Shown here piece by piece: positions 51,550 through 59,818 of a DNA stretch of 64,000 bases (positions are counted from its first letter, which is position 1; each line of letters begins with the position of its first letter). The position numbers and the translations under genes are program-made. The stretch comes from Bacteroidota bacterium (GTDB lineage: Bacteria; Bacteroidota; Bacteroidia; Chitinophagales; Chitinophagaceae): the NCBI GenBank assembly GCA_030706605.1, contig JAUZOE010000015.1, positions 1 through 64,000 on the forward strand, written 5' to 3'. The notes under the pieces were generated by a model that was not told where the DNA came from, searched no databases, and worked only from the letters and a program-made list of their open reading frames with translations.

Positions 51550-51792
51550 TATATTCTAAGCATAAGTTTTTGGGCAAAGCCTATTATCTCCAATAAAACG
51601 ATCCAACTTTCAGGTAAAAAGAAGAAATAGCCACACACATTTCTGTATCATTTTATGGTTACAAAAAAGTAAGAACATTCATAAACAAAGAGACGTCACA
51701 TAAGTGCCTCTTTGTTATTTCAAAATTCTAAGAATAGCTGAGTGAAATTTTTTAAAGATTTAAAAAGATTTCTTAGAAAAATATTTATTATA
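51550..51792 (+). repeat. Direct duplication, copy 2
   Basis: A second copy of the 49489-49732 block. The MFS tail remnant is still open in frame (YILSISFWAKPIISNKTIQL, then SGKKKK and stop). Of four codons differing from copy 1, three are synonymous and one is Thr to Ser. The last 33 bp are the true 3' end of the ATP-grasp gene 51760-52905. Element B ends right before it. Confidence 0.9.
51687..51713. terminator. Diverged copy of the MFS-type terminator
   Basis: AAAGAGACGT-CACATAA-GTGCCTCTTT keeps most pairs of the 49627 hairpin through G-T wobbles and one mismatch. It may now terminate the minus-strand ATP-grasp transcript, whose stop lies about 50 bp upstream on that strand. Confidence 0.65.
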
Positions 51793-52905
51793 AACTTTGA
51801 AACACCGGGAAACCAAATGGGGTAAAGGATCTCTTAATGAAAATTCTATAAAAGAGTGGTCGAAATACAGATCTTTTTGTTTTCTATTGAGAATACGTTT
51901 TGCCAGTAATTTAATTGCGGCCCCTGATCTTACAACGCGTTTAGGTTGAAATTCATTTTCAGGGAAATTCTTTTTTAAAGCAGCAAGGCAGGACATGAAA
52001 GGAAAATTTACTCCCGCAAAAGTAGAGGCGCATACAGTGGCCCAAAAACGTGGATTCATTTCAATTACCTTTACCCGATCTTCCTGTTGGTCATATCTCA
52101 AATCAATATGAACTATTCCCGACCAATTAAATTTTTCCACCAAATCCTTTACCACATTGTATATCCTTAAATCATAAAGAAAATCAATACCTGAAGGCCA
52201 TGAAACCTTTTTATCCTCAAACAGGAACCCTTTTTGAATTGTATACGACAAAATTTTACCTTCCTTGCATAACACACTACAGTCAATATCATAGCCGTTA
52301 ATAAAGTATTGAATAATGAATTCTTCAGACTTGACATGTTCTTTGCAGAAACCATAAAGTGCTGAGGAATTATCGAAGAATTCTATTCCCACCCCACCAG
52401 ATCCCTTCCTGGGTTTAATTAAAACTGGAAAAGAAATTTTAGAAAGTTCCTGATCAAAACCATCATCCGTTCGATATAAAATGGTAGAAGGACAAGGAAT
52501 GCTGTTTTCATTAAGCCATAAATAAAGTAGCCATTTATCTTCAGCGATATCCATATCGCCAATTTTGGGCACAGGGATAATTGTAGTCATCTGCAATAGA
52601 GTACCTGGATTGGAAGACAATAATCGCATTGTTTGAGAGTCGACAGGCAAAACAACGTCAGCTCTTGTCTTTTTTACCGCATCAGTAATAGCAGTTAAAC
52701 GGTCCTCATTGCCATTCACATTCGTATAGCTAATGAATTGAATAGGATAACGTGAAAAACGGACCCGTGCCCACGGGTCATCTGAAAGAATAAAAAGCCT
52801 TACATTTTTTTTTTGAGATAAACATTGCAATACAGATAGGGCATAGTTGCTCTCCCCATCAGGAATCAATACTGAAAAAGACTCTTCATTATGATCAAAA
52901 TTCAT
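51760..52905 (-). CDS. ATP-grasp ligase (carbamoyl-phosphate-synthase-like)
   Basis: A 381-residue ATP-grasp protein: DVVLPVDSQTMRLLSSNPGTLL (N-terminal pre-ATP fold), AEDKWLLYLWLNENSIPCPSTILY, the P-loop-like FPVLIKPRKGSGGVGIEFFDN, and metal site VHIDLRYDQQEDRVKVIEMNPRFW with its E-x-N motif. Specificity is unknown. Similar proteins join sugars or peptides in surface-polymer or natural-product pathways, but no such cluster lies here. Its last 11 codons lie within the duplicated block, and the bases are identical in both copies. It is convergent with the MFS gene across the rearranged segment. Confidence 0.86.
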   Translation of the reverse strand: MNFDHNEESFSVLIPDGESNYALSVLQCLSQKKNVRLFILSDDPWARVRFSRYPIQFISYTNVNGNEDRLTAITDAVKKTRADVVLPVDSQTMRLLSSNPGTLLQMTTIIPVPKIGDMDIAEDKWLLYLWLNENSIPCPSTILYRTDDGFDQELSKISFPVLIKPRKGSGGVGIEFFDNSSALYGFCKEHVKSEEFIIQYFINGYDIDCSVLCKEGKILSYTIQKGFLFEDKKVSWPSGIDFLYDLRIYNVVKDLVEKFNWSGIVHIDLRYDQQEDRVKVIEMNPRFWATVCASTFAGVNFPFMSCLAALKKNFPENEFQPKRVVRSGAAIKLLAKRILNRKQKDLYFDHSFIEFSLRDPLPHLVSRCFKVYNKYFSKKSF

Positions 52906-53306
52906 TCTAATTATTTATATTTATTTCTATAACTCTTAAATTAGTTTTTTATTGCAAGTTAATAATTTTTTGTTTTTGGTATAGAATGTTACATGAGAAA
53001 ATTTGAAAAGGAATTCCCTTCCATTATAAATGGAAGGCTTAGTTTTTGCAAGGTCTAGTTTTGCCAAAATTGGTATTACCCACCTATAAATCAAAATATT
53101 ACAAAGTTAAAAAAGACTGACTATTTCTGTTCGTGCGGGTCGTTCTGTGGCCAGGCAATCACCAACATCAGTAGCCCATTTAATTATATTATACCATCCA
53201 GTGCATGGCATTTTTCTTTATTATTGTTCCAAAATAATAAGGACATTCATAAAAAAAGAGACGGCACATAACCGTCTCTTTTTTAAAATTCTTTTTTCTA
53301 TTCCAA
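52906..53306. other. Gap with a hairpin and a dispersed terminator; no gene
   Basis: This 401-bp gap holds a short hairpin (CCTTCCATT-ATA-AATGGAAGG, 53018-53038) followed by a T-run, and the terminator copy at 53257-53284. There is also an ORF of 68 codons (53147) with no domain, which I reject. The hairpin plus T-run near 53018 could end an unseen small plus-strand RNA, but no promoter is convincing. Confidence 0.5.
53257..53284 (-). terminator. Terminator of the Bax-inhibitor-1 gene, third copy of a repeated cassette
   Basis: AGAGACGG-CACATAA-CCGTCTCT with flanking A and T runs, usable on both strands. Together with about 25 bases to its left (AAAATAATAAGGACATTCAT) it is nearly identical to the terminator segments at 49602 and 51665. 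It lies just past the BI-1 stop at 53307. Confidence 0.85.
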
Positions 53307-54047
53307 TTATCTCCTGTTTCCAAATAAACGAAGCAAAAACAGGAAGATATTGATAAAATCGAGGTATAAATTTAAGGCTCCGAGTATGGACATTTTTTTG
53401 GTATCCTTAGCAGATACACCATCATATTCTAATCCCTCACCAATTCTTTTTAATTTTTGTACATCATAGGCAGTAAGCGCAGTAAAAACCATTACGCCAA
53501 TTATGCTGATGATATAATCTAACTGGCTGCTGTGAAGAAAATAATTAATAACCATAGCAATCAAAACACCAATGACACCCATCATCAGGATGCGGCCAAA
53601 TTTGGAAAGATCCTGGTCAGTAGTATATCCCATAAATGCCATTACACCAAACATGGCTGATGCAGAAAGAAAACAACCCAGAACAGAGCCCGGAGTGAAA
53701 GCCAATAAAATAAAACTGAAACTTATTCCATTAATTACAGCATACGCCATAAACAGCCCCATAAGAGCAGGCGCAGAAAGTCTTTGATATCCGAAGGACA
53801 TAAGCAACACGAAACCTAATGGAGCAAAAATGGTTATTTTACCCAAACCTGTTAACCCGGTAGAAGATACCATATAACTCAATAATGTTTGGCTTGTTGA
53901 AAATTGCCAGGCTACTAATGCCGAAACGCCAAGGGCAATAAACATCAACAAAAATACATTTGCCAAAAAAGACCTTGATCCTGCCTGCTCACCGGTAGGC
54001 ACATAAGTAATGTTGGAAGTATTTGAATTTCTATTTGTTAATTCCAT
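53307..54047 (-). CDS. Bax inhibitor-1 / YccA family membrane protein
   Basis: A 246-residue membrane protein with seven helices of the BI-1/YccA family. It begins with a polar N-terminus, then VFLLMFIALGVSALVAWQF, GLFMAYAVINGISFSFILLAFTPGSVLGCFLSASAMFGVMAFMGYTTD and FTALTAYDVQKLKRIGEG (the conserved YDxQ segment near the end). The C-terminal helix contains the usual LNLYLDFINIFLFLLRLFGNRR. E. coli YccA modulates FtsH; other members leak calcium. It is a single gene, with its own terminator. Confidence 0.93.
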   Translation of the reverse strand: MELTNRNSNTSNITYVPTGEQAGSRSFLANVFLLMFIALGVSALVAWQFSTSQTLLSYMVSSTGLTGLGKITIFAPLGFVLLMSFGYQRLSAPALMGLFMAYAVINGISFSFILLAFTPGSVLGCFLSASAMFGVMAFMGYTTDQDLSKFGRILMMGVIGVLIAMVINYFLHSSQLDYIISIIGVMVFTALTAYDVQKLKRIGEGLEYDGVSAKDTKKMSILGALNLYLDFINIFLFLLRLFGNRR

Positions 54048-54191
54048 AGTATAAATTTTTAGTAAAAGTATTAAGGATTTGCTTTAAAAATGAAAAAATA
54101 AATCAGAAATAAGAAAAAATTAACCAAGTATTTTTAGCTGCTATGCATTAATCGGGCTTACTTACATTATATAAATAAAACAATCCGGGAA

Positions 54192-54578
54192 CTACGCCCC
54201 TACTTCAAACCAGACTTTTTTTTCATCATTCCAATCGCCATTGTAATTTATGGTAAGTTCCTCTCCTTCTTTTATTTCCCTGACTGTTTTTACCTGGATG
54301 ATGGCCTCGTCAAAATTCATAAAATATTCACAATTGCTGGCATAGCTGTGATTGTACATAGGTACCAATCCTAAAGCCATGCAGCATTTATCTTTATCAA
54401 CGCCCCATTCAAAAATATAATCATGTAATAATGTTTTATCTAACAACTTTCTGTCATCCGCACTCATAACGATTACCGGTGACTCTTCGATAATGGTTCC
54501 GGGGCCTATTTTTTCTTTGGTAAATACACCCCTCCCCTTCGTACCAGTTGTTTTCAAAAATAAAAAGGGTTTTATCAT
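54192..54578 (-). CDS. SET domain-containing protein
   Basis: A 128-residue stand-alone SET domain, the lysine-methyltransferase fold better known from eukaryotes: GTKGRGVFTKEKIGPGTIIEESPVIVM at the N-terminus, the substrate/SAM-site NHSYASNCEYFMNFDEAIIQVKTVREIKEGEELTINYNGDW (NHS...YNGD-type motifs), and a short tail. Compact SET proteins like this are widespread in Bacteroidota and other bacteria; the methylated protein is unknown. Its ATG is 69 bp from the divergent mgtE start, so they share an intergenic promoter region. Confidence 0.9.
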   Translation of the reverse strand: MIKPFLFLKTTGTKGRGVFTKEKIGPGTIIEESPVIVMSADDRKLLDKTLLHDYIFEWGVDKDKCCMALGLVPMYNHSYASNCEYFMNFDEAIIQVKTVREIKEGEELTINYNGDWNDEKKVWFEVGA

Positions 54579-54646
54579 ATCATTATCAGGCTGATTAAAT
54601 GTAAAATAAATTAATTTGCACCATTATCTGAAAGAAACAATAGCAA

Positions 54647-56047
54647 ATGACAGAAGAAGAAGTTTCAGTACAGGAACAATATGAAGCAATTCTGAAAGAG
54701 AATGATTTCGCCGCACTTTCAGAATTTCTGAATAACCAGAACATTAGTGATGTTGCTGATCTCATTTACGAAAATGAAGACCAGGAGATAGACATTTTAC
54801 TTCACCTCTCTATACACCGGGCTACCAGCCTGTTTAAGATTTTAGAACATTCTACCCAGAAACGGATTATCAAGAATCTTCCACCCTATAAAAGTGCCGA
54901 ACTCCTGAATGAAATGCAACCGGATGACAGAACTTCCTTCTTCGAAGATCTGCCAAACGAAGTAGTAAGAGAATTAATAAAAACACTTCAGCCTGAGGAA
55001 AGAAAAATCACGCTCTCTCTTTTAGGATACCCCGAAAACAGCGTAGGACGATTAATGACACCGGATTATGTGTATGTATACGAGTACAATACCGTAGCAC
55101 AAGTTTTAGATATCATCCGGAGTGTAGGAAAAAATACAGAAACTATTGATGTAGTTTATGTGATTAATAAGCACGGAGAATTACTGGATGATCTTAGAAT
55201 AAGAGAATTTATCCTTGCCTCACCCGAAACTAAAGTAAGTGAGATGATGGATGGCCGGTATATTGAACTCAATGTAAATGATGACCAGGAAACTGCCAAT
55301 GAGGTTTTTAAAATGAATAACCGTGTAGCCTTACCTGTAGTGGACGATTACAATGTGTTATTAGGCATTGTTACTATTGATGATGTACTCTGGGTAACCA
55401 ATGAAGAATTCAGTGAGGATATTCAAAAAATAGGTGGTGCCGAAGCATTGGATCAGCCTTACCTGGAAACTCCTTTTTTCGGGCTTGTTAAAAAAAGAGT
55501 GGGCTGGCTTACTATACTTTTTTTTGGAGAAATGCTTACCGCTACCGCTATGGCTTTTTATAATGGCGAAATGGCAAAAGTGATTATTTTGACTAATTTT
55601 ATTCCACTCATCATAAGTACAGGAGGTAACAGTGGCACACAGGCTTCCACATTAATTATCCAGGCAATGGCTTTGGGCGAAGTGGAAGTTGCAGACTGGT
55701 GGAGGGTAATGAGGCGAGAAATTTTATCAGGACTCATGCTGGGACTCATACTCGGATGTATTGGTTTCCTGAGAATTACTTTGTGGAGTACATTAATGCA
55801 CCATGGTATTTTGACAGACATTTATGGAATTCACTGGATAAAAATAGGCTTTACTGTGTTCCTGTCATTAATCGGTGTCGTACTTTGGGGATCGCTTATA
55901 GGCAGTATGTTGCCACTACTCCTTAAAAGGTTAGGAGCCGATCCTGCCTCATCCTCAGCCCCTTTTGTAGCAACTCTTGTAGATGTTACAGGTCTTGTTA
56001 TCTTTTTTAATGTTGCTCTTTTTACATTAAAAGGAACTTTACTTTAA
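54647..56047 (+). CDS. mgtE: Magnesium transporter MgtE
   Basis: A 466-residue MgtE channel: N-domain with repeated helices (LLNEMQPDDRTSFFEDLPNEVVRELIKTL), two CBS domains (VGRLMTPDYVYVYEYNTVAQVLDII and VSEMMDGRYIELNVNDDQETANEVFKMN), and a five-helix C-terminal membrane domain starting RVGWLTILFFGEMLTATAMAFY. It has the conserved IPLIISTGGNSGTQASTLIIQAMALGEV and PASSSAPFVATLVDVTGLVIFF segments that form the ion pathway. Mg2+ bound between N and CBS domains gates the channel. TTAATTTG just upstream of ATG resembles a -7 element. Confidence 0.96.
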   Translation: MTEEEVSVQEQYEAILKENDFAALSEFLNNQNISDVADLIYENEDQEIDILLHLSIHRATSLFKILEHSTQKRIIKNLPPYKSAELLNEMQPDDRTSFFEDLPNEVVRELIKTLQPEERKITLSLLGYPENSVGRLMTPDYVYVYEYNTVAQVLDIIRSVGKNTETIDVVYVINKHGELLDDLRIREFILASPETKVSEMMDGRYIELNVNDDQETANEVFKMNNRVALPVVDDYNVLLGIVTIDDVLWVTNEEFSEDIQKIGGAEALDQPYLETPFFGLVKKRVGWLTILFFGEMLTATAMAFYNGEMAKVIILTNFIPLIISTGGNSGTQASTLIIQAMALGEVEVADWWRVMRREILSGLMLGLILGCIGFLRITLWSTLMHHGILTDIYGIHWIKIGFTVFLSLIGVVLWGSLIGSMLPLLLKRLGADPASSSAPFVATLVDVTGLVIFFNVALFTLKGTLL

Positions 56048-56222
56048 TGGAATAGTTTACTGATCATTTACAACCGGCAAATTGAATCTTTACCGCTGAT
56101 TTTCCTTTACTCACCGAAAAGGAGGAATCCAAATATTCAACCTGAAGTATTTTTACAAAAGGTCTATTAAAATTTTTAATGCATAATAAGAATATCTTTA
56201 TCTCTTTCTGAAAATTATTTGA

Positions 56223-57965
56223 ATGAAGCCACAAGCAACAGATAAGAAACCCCGTAAGCCTAATATTTTTAAAATCCTGAAACCCTATTCAGGAATGATC
56301 AGCGCGCTGTTATTTTTTGCATTATTGAGTAATGCCCTTAACCTGGTAATCCCCAAAATTATCCAGTTTGGCATTGACGATTTTTCTAAAGGAACTTTCA
56401 GTATGCAAAAAATTATTACCTGGTTTGCTATCGCCGCGGTTTTAATTTTTATTTTCACCTATGTCCAAAGTATCCTCCAGACTTTTGCTTCTGAAAAAGT
56501 AGCGCGGGATATGCGTAAAAAACTGGCTTCTAAAATTTCACAACAGGATTACATTTACATACAGGAAACCACGCCGGGCAAGCTTCTTACAAATCTTACT
56601 TCCGATGTGGACGCGATAAAAATGTTTGTATCTCAGGCCATTGTCACCATCGTTTCCTCAATAGTTTTAATTATTGGCGCGAGCATCTTATTATTGAATA
56701 TTAACTGGCGGCTTGGACTAATAGTCTTATTAATTATCCCAATCATCGCAACCACTTTTTTCCTGGTTTTCAAAAAAGTAAAAACCCTTTTCAGAAAAAC
56801 CCAGGAAGTTATTGACTGGCTAAACAAAGTGATTAATGAAAGCATTTTGGGGGCCGCATTAATTCGTGTGCTCAATGCTCAATTTACAGAGTACAATAAA
56901 TTTATGGACGCGAATACCGAGGCAAAAAACCTGGGCTTATCCATTTTGCGTTTGTTTGCTACGTTAATTCCTATTATCGTTTTAACTTCAAACCTAGCGC
57001 GGCTTACCGTATTGAGTTTGGGCGGCCATTTTGTAATTGGTGGCAGCATGACTTTAGGCGAATTTGCAGCCTTCAACAGCTATATTGCAATTTTAATTTT
57101 CCCGATTATTATGATTGGCTTTATGAGCAATGTAATTGCGCGGGCTTCCGCCTCTTACCAACGCATTCATAAAACGCTTGAAACTCCTGATTTTGTTGAC
57201 AAAGGAACAGTAAATAAACAATTAAACGGGAATATTAATTTGCAAAATGTAAGTATGTTTTATGGAGAAAATCCGGCCTTAAAAAATATTTCATTCACTA
57301 TTGAAGCAGGAACAAGAACTGCCATCATAGGGCCGACCGCCGCAGGGAAAACGCAAATTCTTTATTTATTAACTACGCTGATAAAGCCAAACGAAGGGCA
57401 AATATGTTATGATGATATCAACATTACTGAATACAACAGGGGCTCTCTTTTGAGCCAGATAGGCCTGGTTTTCCAGGATAGCATTATTTTCAATTTAACG
57501 CTCCGTGAAAACATTGCATTCAATTCTGAAGTAACCGAAAAAGACCTGCAAAAAGCTATTGAAACAGCCGAGTTGGAAGATTTTATAAAAACACTTCCTA
57601 ATGGATTGGAAACAATTGTATCTGAACGCGGAACAAGTCTTTCGGGCGGGCAAAAACAGCGTATCATGCTGGCACGTGCATTAGCGATTAATCCTAAAAT
57701 TTTATTGCTCGATGATTTTACAGCGAGGGTAGATACTTTAACGGAAGAAAAAATATCACTAAATGTAAAACAAAATTATCCTGGAATAACATTGGTTTCA
57801 GTTACACAAAAAATTAACCCGGTAAAAGATTATAACCAGATCATTGTGGTAATGGAAGGCGAACTAATTGCAAAAGGCAAGCATGATTTTTTAATGCAAA
57901 ATTCACCGGAATATGTACAGATCTATCAATCGCAAAAAAGCACAACCGATTTAACGGTAGCATAA
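56223..57965 (+). CDS. ABC exporter half, degenerate catalytic residues
   Basis: A 580-residue ABC exporter half-transporter: six membrane helices (about 20-330), then an ATPase domain with Walker A GPTAAGKT, signature LSGGQKQR, Walker B ILLLDDFTARVD and switch region LVSVTQKINPV. Two catalytic positions are replaced: the Glu after Walker B is Asp (DDF for DEA) and the H-loop His is Gln. Its own ATP site is therefore probably impaired, while its signature is canonical. It is 33 bp before its partner gene, whose defects are the opposite. A heterodimeric drug or lipid exporter is likely; cargo unknown. Confidence 0.92.
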   Translation: MKPQATDKKPRKPNIFKILKPYSGMISALLFFALLSNALNLVIPKIIQFGIDDFSKGTFSMQKIITWFAIAAVLIFIFTYVQSILQTFASEKVARDMRKKLASKISQQDYIYIQETTPGKLLTNLTSDVDAIKMFVSQAIVTIVSSIVLIIGASILLLNINWRLGLIVLLIIPIIATTFFLVFKKVKTLFRKTQEVIDWLNKVINESILGAALIRVLNAQFTEYNKFMDANTEAKNLGLSILRLFATLIPIIVLTSNLARLTVLSLGGHFVIGGSMTLGEFAAFNSYIAILIFPIIMIGFMSNVIARASASYQRIHKTLETPDFVDKGTVNKQLNGNINLQNVSMFYGENPALKNISFTIEAGTRTAIIGPTAAGKTQILYLLTTLIKPNEGQICYDDINITEYNRGSLLSQIGLVFQDSIIFNLTLRENIAFNSEVTEKDLQKAIETAELEDFIKTLPNGLETIVSERGTSLSGGQKQRIMLARALAINPKILLLDDFTARVDTLTEEKISLNVKQNYPGITLVSVTQKINPVKDYNQIIVVMEGELIAKGKHDFLMQNSPEYVQIYQSQKSTTDLTVA

Positions 57966-57998
57966 ATAATTAAGCAGATCAAATTTGATTAAAAAAAA

Positions 57999-59753
57999 AT
58001 GGATTACAATCTCTATAAAGAAAATAAAACTTCAACAGGTGCAGCCATCAAAAAGATGCTCCAGTTCATGAAGGGTGAAAAAAGAAATTTGATAATAGCC
58101 TTTGTTGTAATGGCTTTGAATTCCGGGCTTTCTATGCTCACTCCCTACCTGATAGGTTACACAATTGATGATTATATCCAGACAAAACTATACCACGGAT
58201 TATTGGTATTCACAGGTTTCTTATTGATAATCTTTATTATCTCTGCCGCTACAGATTATTTGCAAACAAAAATTATGGGCAGTATTGGGATACGCATGTT
58301 GTATAGCTTACGAACTGCAGTTTTTAATAAAATCCAAGGATTGCCCATCGCTTTTTTTAATCAGAATAAAGCGGGCGATTTAATATCACGAATAAACAAT
58401 GATACCGATAAAGTAAACCAGTTTTTTTCCCAATCACTCATGCGTTTTGTGGACAGCATTTTTACAATGTTGGGCGCTGCTATTTTTCTTTTAGCCATAC
58501 ACATAGAACTTGGGGCAGCGGCTTTGCTTCCGTCCGTATTTATTTTAATTTTTGTTAGCATTATTTCACCGTGGGTGAAAAAAAAGAATGCCGCCAGCCT
58601 GAAGAGTACCGGCGGTTTAAGTGCGGAAATACAGGAAGGGCTTGGTAATTTTAAAACCATCATCGCCTTTAACCGAAGAGATTATTTCAGGGAAAAATTT
58701 AACCTGGCAAATGCAATCAATTACAAAGCCTCAGTAGGTGCGGGTTTAGTAAATAGCATATTTGCACCTGTATTTACGTTGTTTTCTAATATTGCCCAAT
58801 TAATAGTTTTGGCTTTTGGAATTTATTTAATTTCAAAAGGAAATTTTAGTATCGGGTTATTGATCAGTTTCATCGCGTATGTACAATATTTTTATCAACC
58901 GCTTCAGCAACTTGCCACACTTTGGGCAAGCTTTCAAACTGCAATGGCAGCCTGGGACAGAATCTCTGTAATCTTAAATTTAGAATCAGATATGCCGCAA
59001 AAGAAAGGCATCAATTCTAATCATATTCAAAATGGTTCTTTGATAAATTTCAAAAATGTTTCCTTTCAATATCCCGGAGGAAAAAAAGTTTTACATAATA
59101 TTAATTTCAAGTTGGAGCATGGAAAAACATACGCTTTTGTTGGCCCTACCGGCGGCGGAAAAACCACAACTGCTTCTTTAATTTCAAGATTGTATGATCC
59201 CTCTGAAGGCGAAGTTTTCTTAAATGGAACTGATTTAAGAAGTTATGATGCAGCGGAACTCAGCAAAAAGATCGGGTTTATTTTACAGGAACCATTTTTA
59301 TTTAATGGCACAGTCCGCGATAATATTTTGTATGGGAATGAAACGTATAAACTTTTTGATGAAGCACAATTAAATAAAATACTTTCAGATGAGGGATTGG
59401 GAAATTTAGTAGATAGGTTTGAAAACGGGTTAGATACCAAAATTGTTTCCGGAGGAGATTCCATGAGCCTGGGAGAAAAGCAACTGATCGCATTTATAAG
59501 GGCCGTATTGCGCAAGCCGGAGTTGTTGATTTTAGATGAAGCTACCGCCAACATTGATACCATAACAGAAAAATTATTAGAAGATATTTTGCAAAAATTA
59601 CCGACTTCCACCACCAAAGTAATCATTGCTCACCGGCTGAATACAATTGAAAATGCCGATGAAATTTTCTTTGTCAATTCCGGAGAAGTTACTGCTGCGG
59701 GTAATTTTGAGAATGCATTGCATTTACTTTTAGAAGGAAAAAGAGAAAGTTGA
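57999..59753 (+). CDS. ABC exporter half, canonical ATPase residues, altered signature
   Basis: A 584-residue half-transporter with six helices and an ATPase domain: Walker A GPTGGGKTT, Walker B LLILDEATANID with catalytic Glu, and H-loop IIAHRLNTI with His. Its signature reads MSLGEKQL in place of LSGGQ. Combined with the partner at 56223, one composite ATP site (Walker motifs here plus partner LSGGQ) is complete and the other is degenerate. This matches asymmetric exporters such as TM287/288. The two genes form an operon that ends before glmS, which has its own -7-like element. Confidence 0.94.
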   Translation: MDYNLYKENKTSTGAAIKKMLQFMKGEKRNLIIAFVVMALNSGLSMLTPYLIGYTIDDYIQTKLYHGLLVFTGFLLIIFIISAATDYLQTKIMGSIGIRMLYSLRTAVFNKIQGLPIAFFNQNKAGDLISRINNDTDKVNQFFSQSLMRFVDSIFTMLGAAIFLLAIHIELGAAALLPSVFILIFVSIISPWVKKKNAASLKSTGGLSAEIQEGLGNFKTIIAFNRRDYFREKFNLANAINYKASVGAGLVNSIFAPVFTLFSNIAQLIVLAFGIYLISKGNFSIGLLISFIAYVQYFYQPLQQLATLWASFQTAMAAWDRISVILNLESDMPQKKGINSNHIQNGSLINFKNVSFQYPGGKKVLHNINFKLEHGKTYAFVGPTGGGKTTTASLISRLYDPSEGEVFLNGTDLRSYDAAELSKKIGFILQEPFLFNGTVRDNILYGNETYKLFDEAQLNKILSDEGLGNLVDRFENGLDTKIVSGGDSMSLGEKQLIAFIRAVLRKPELLILDEATANIDTITEKLLEDILQKLPTSTTKVIIAHRLNTIENADEIFFVNSGEVTAAGNFENALHLLLEGKRES

Positions 59754-59818
59754 CTTTCCGGGCATTTAATGACTAATATCTTTTTTCTTAATTTGCATTC
59801 ATACAAAACAGAAATTTT

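Noticed and set aside
53147-53353. 68-codon plus-strand ORF before the BI-1 gene end
   Set aside because: It crosses a terminator and the 3' end of a well-supported gene and has no domain.
59761-59818. glmS ribozyme upstream of glmS
   Set aside because: The 65-bp gap is too short and lacks the ribozyme core; a simple promoter fits.
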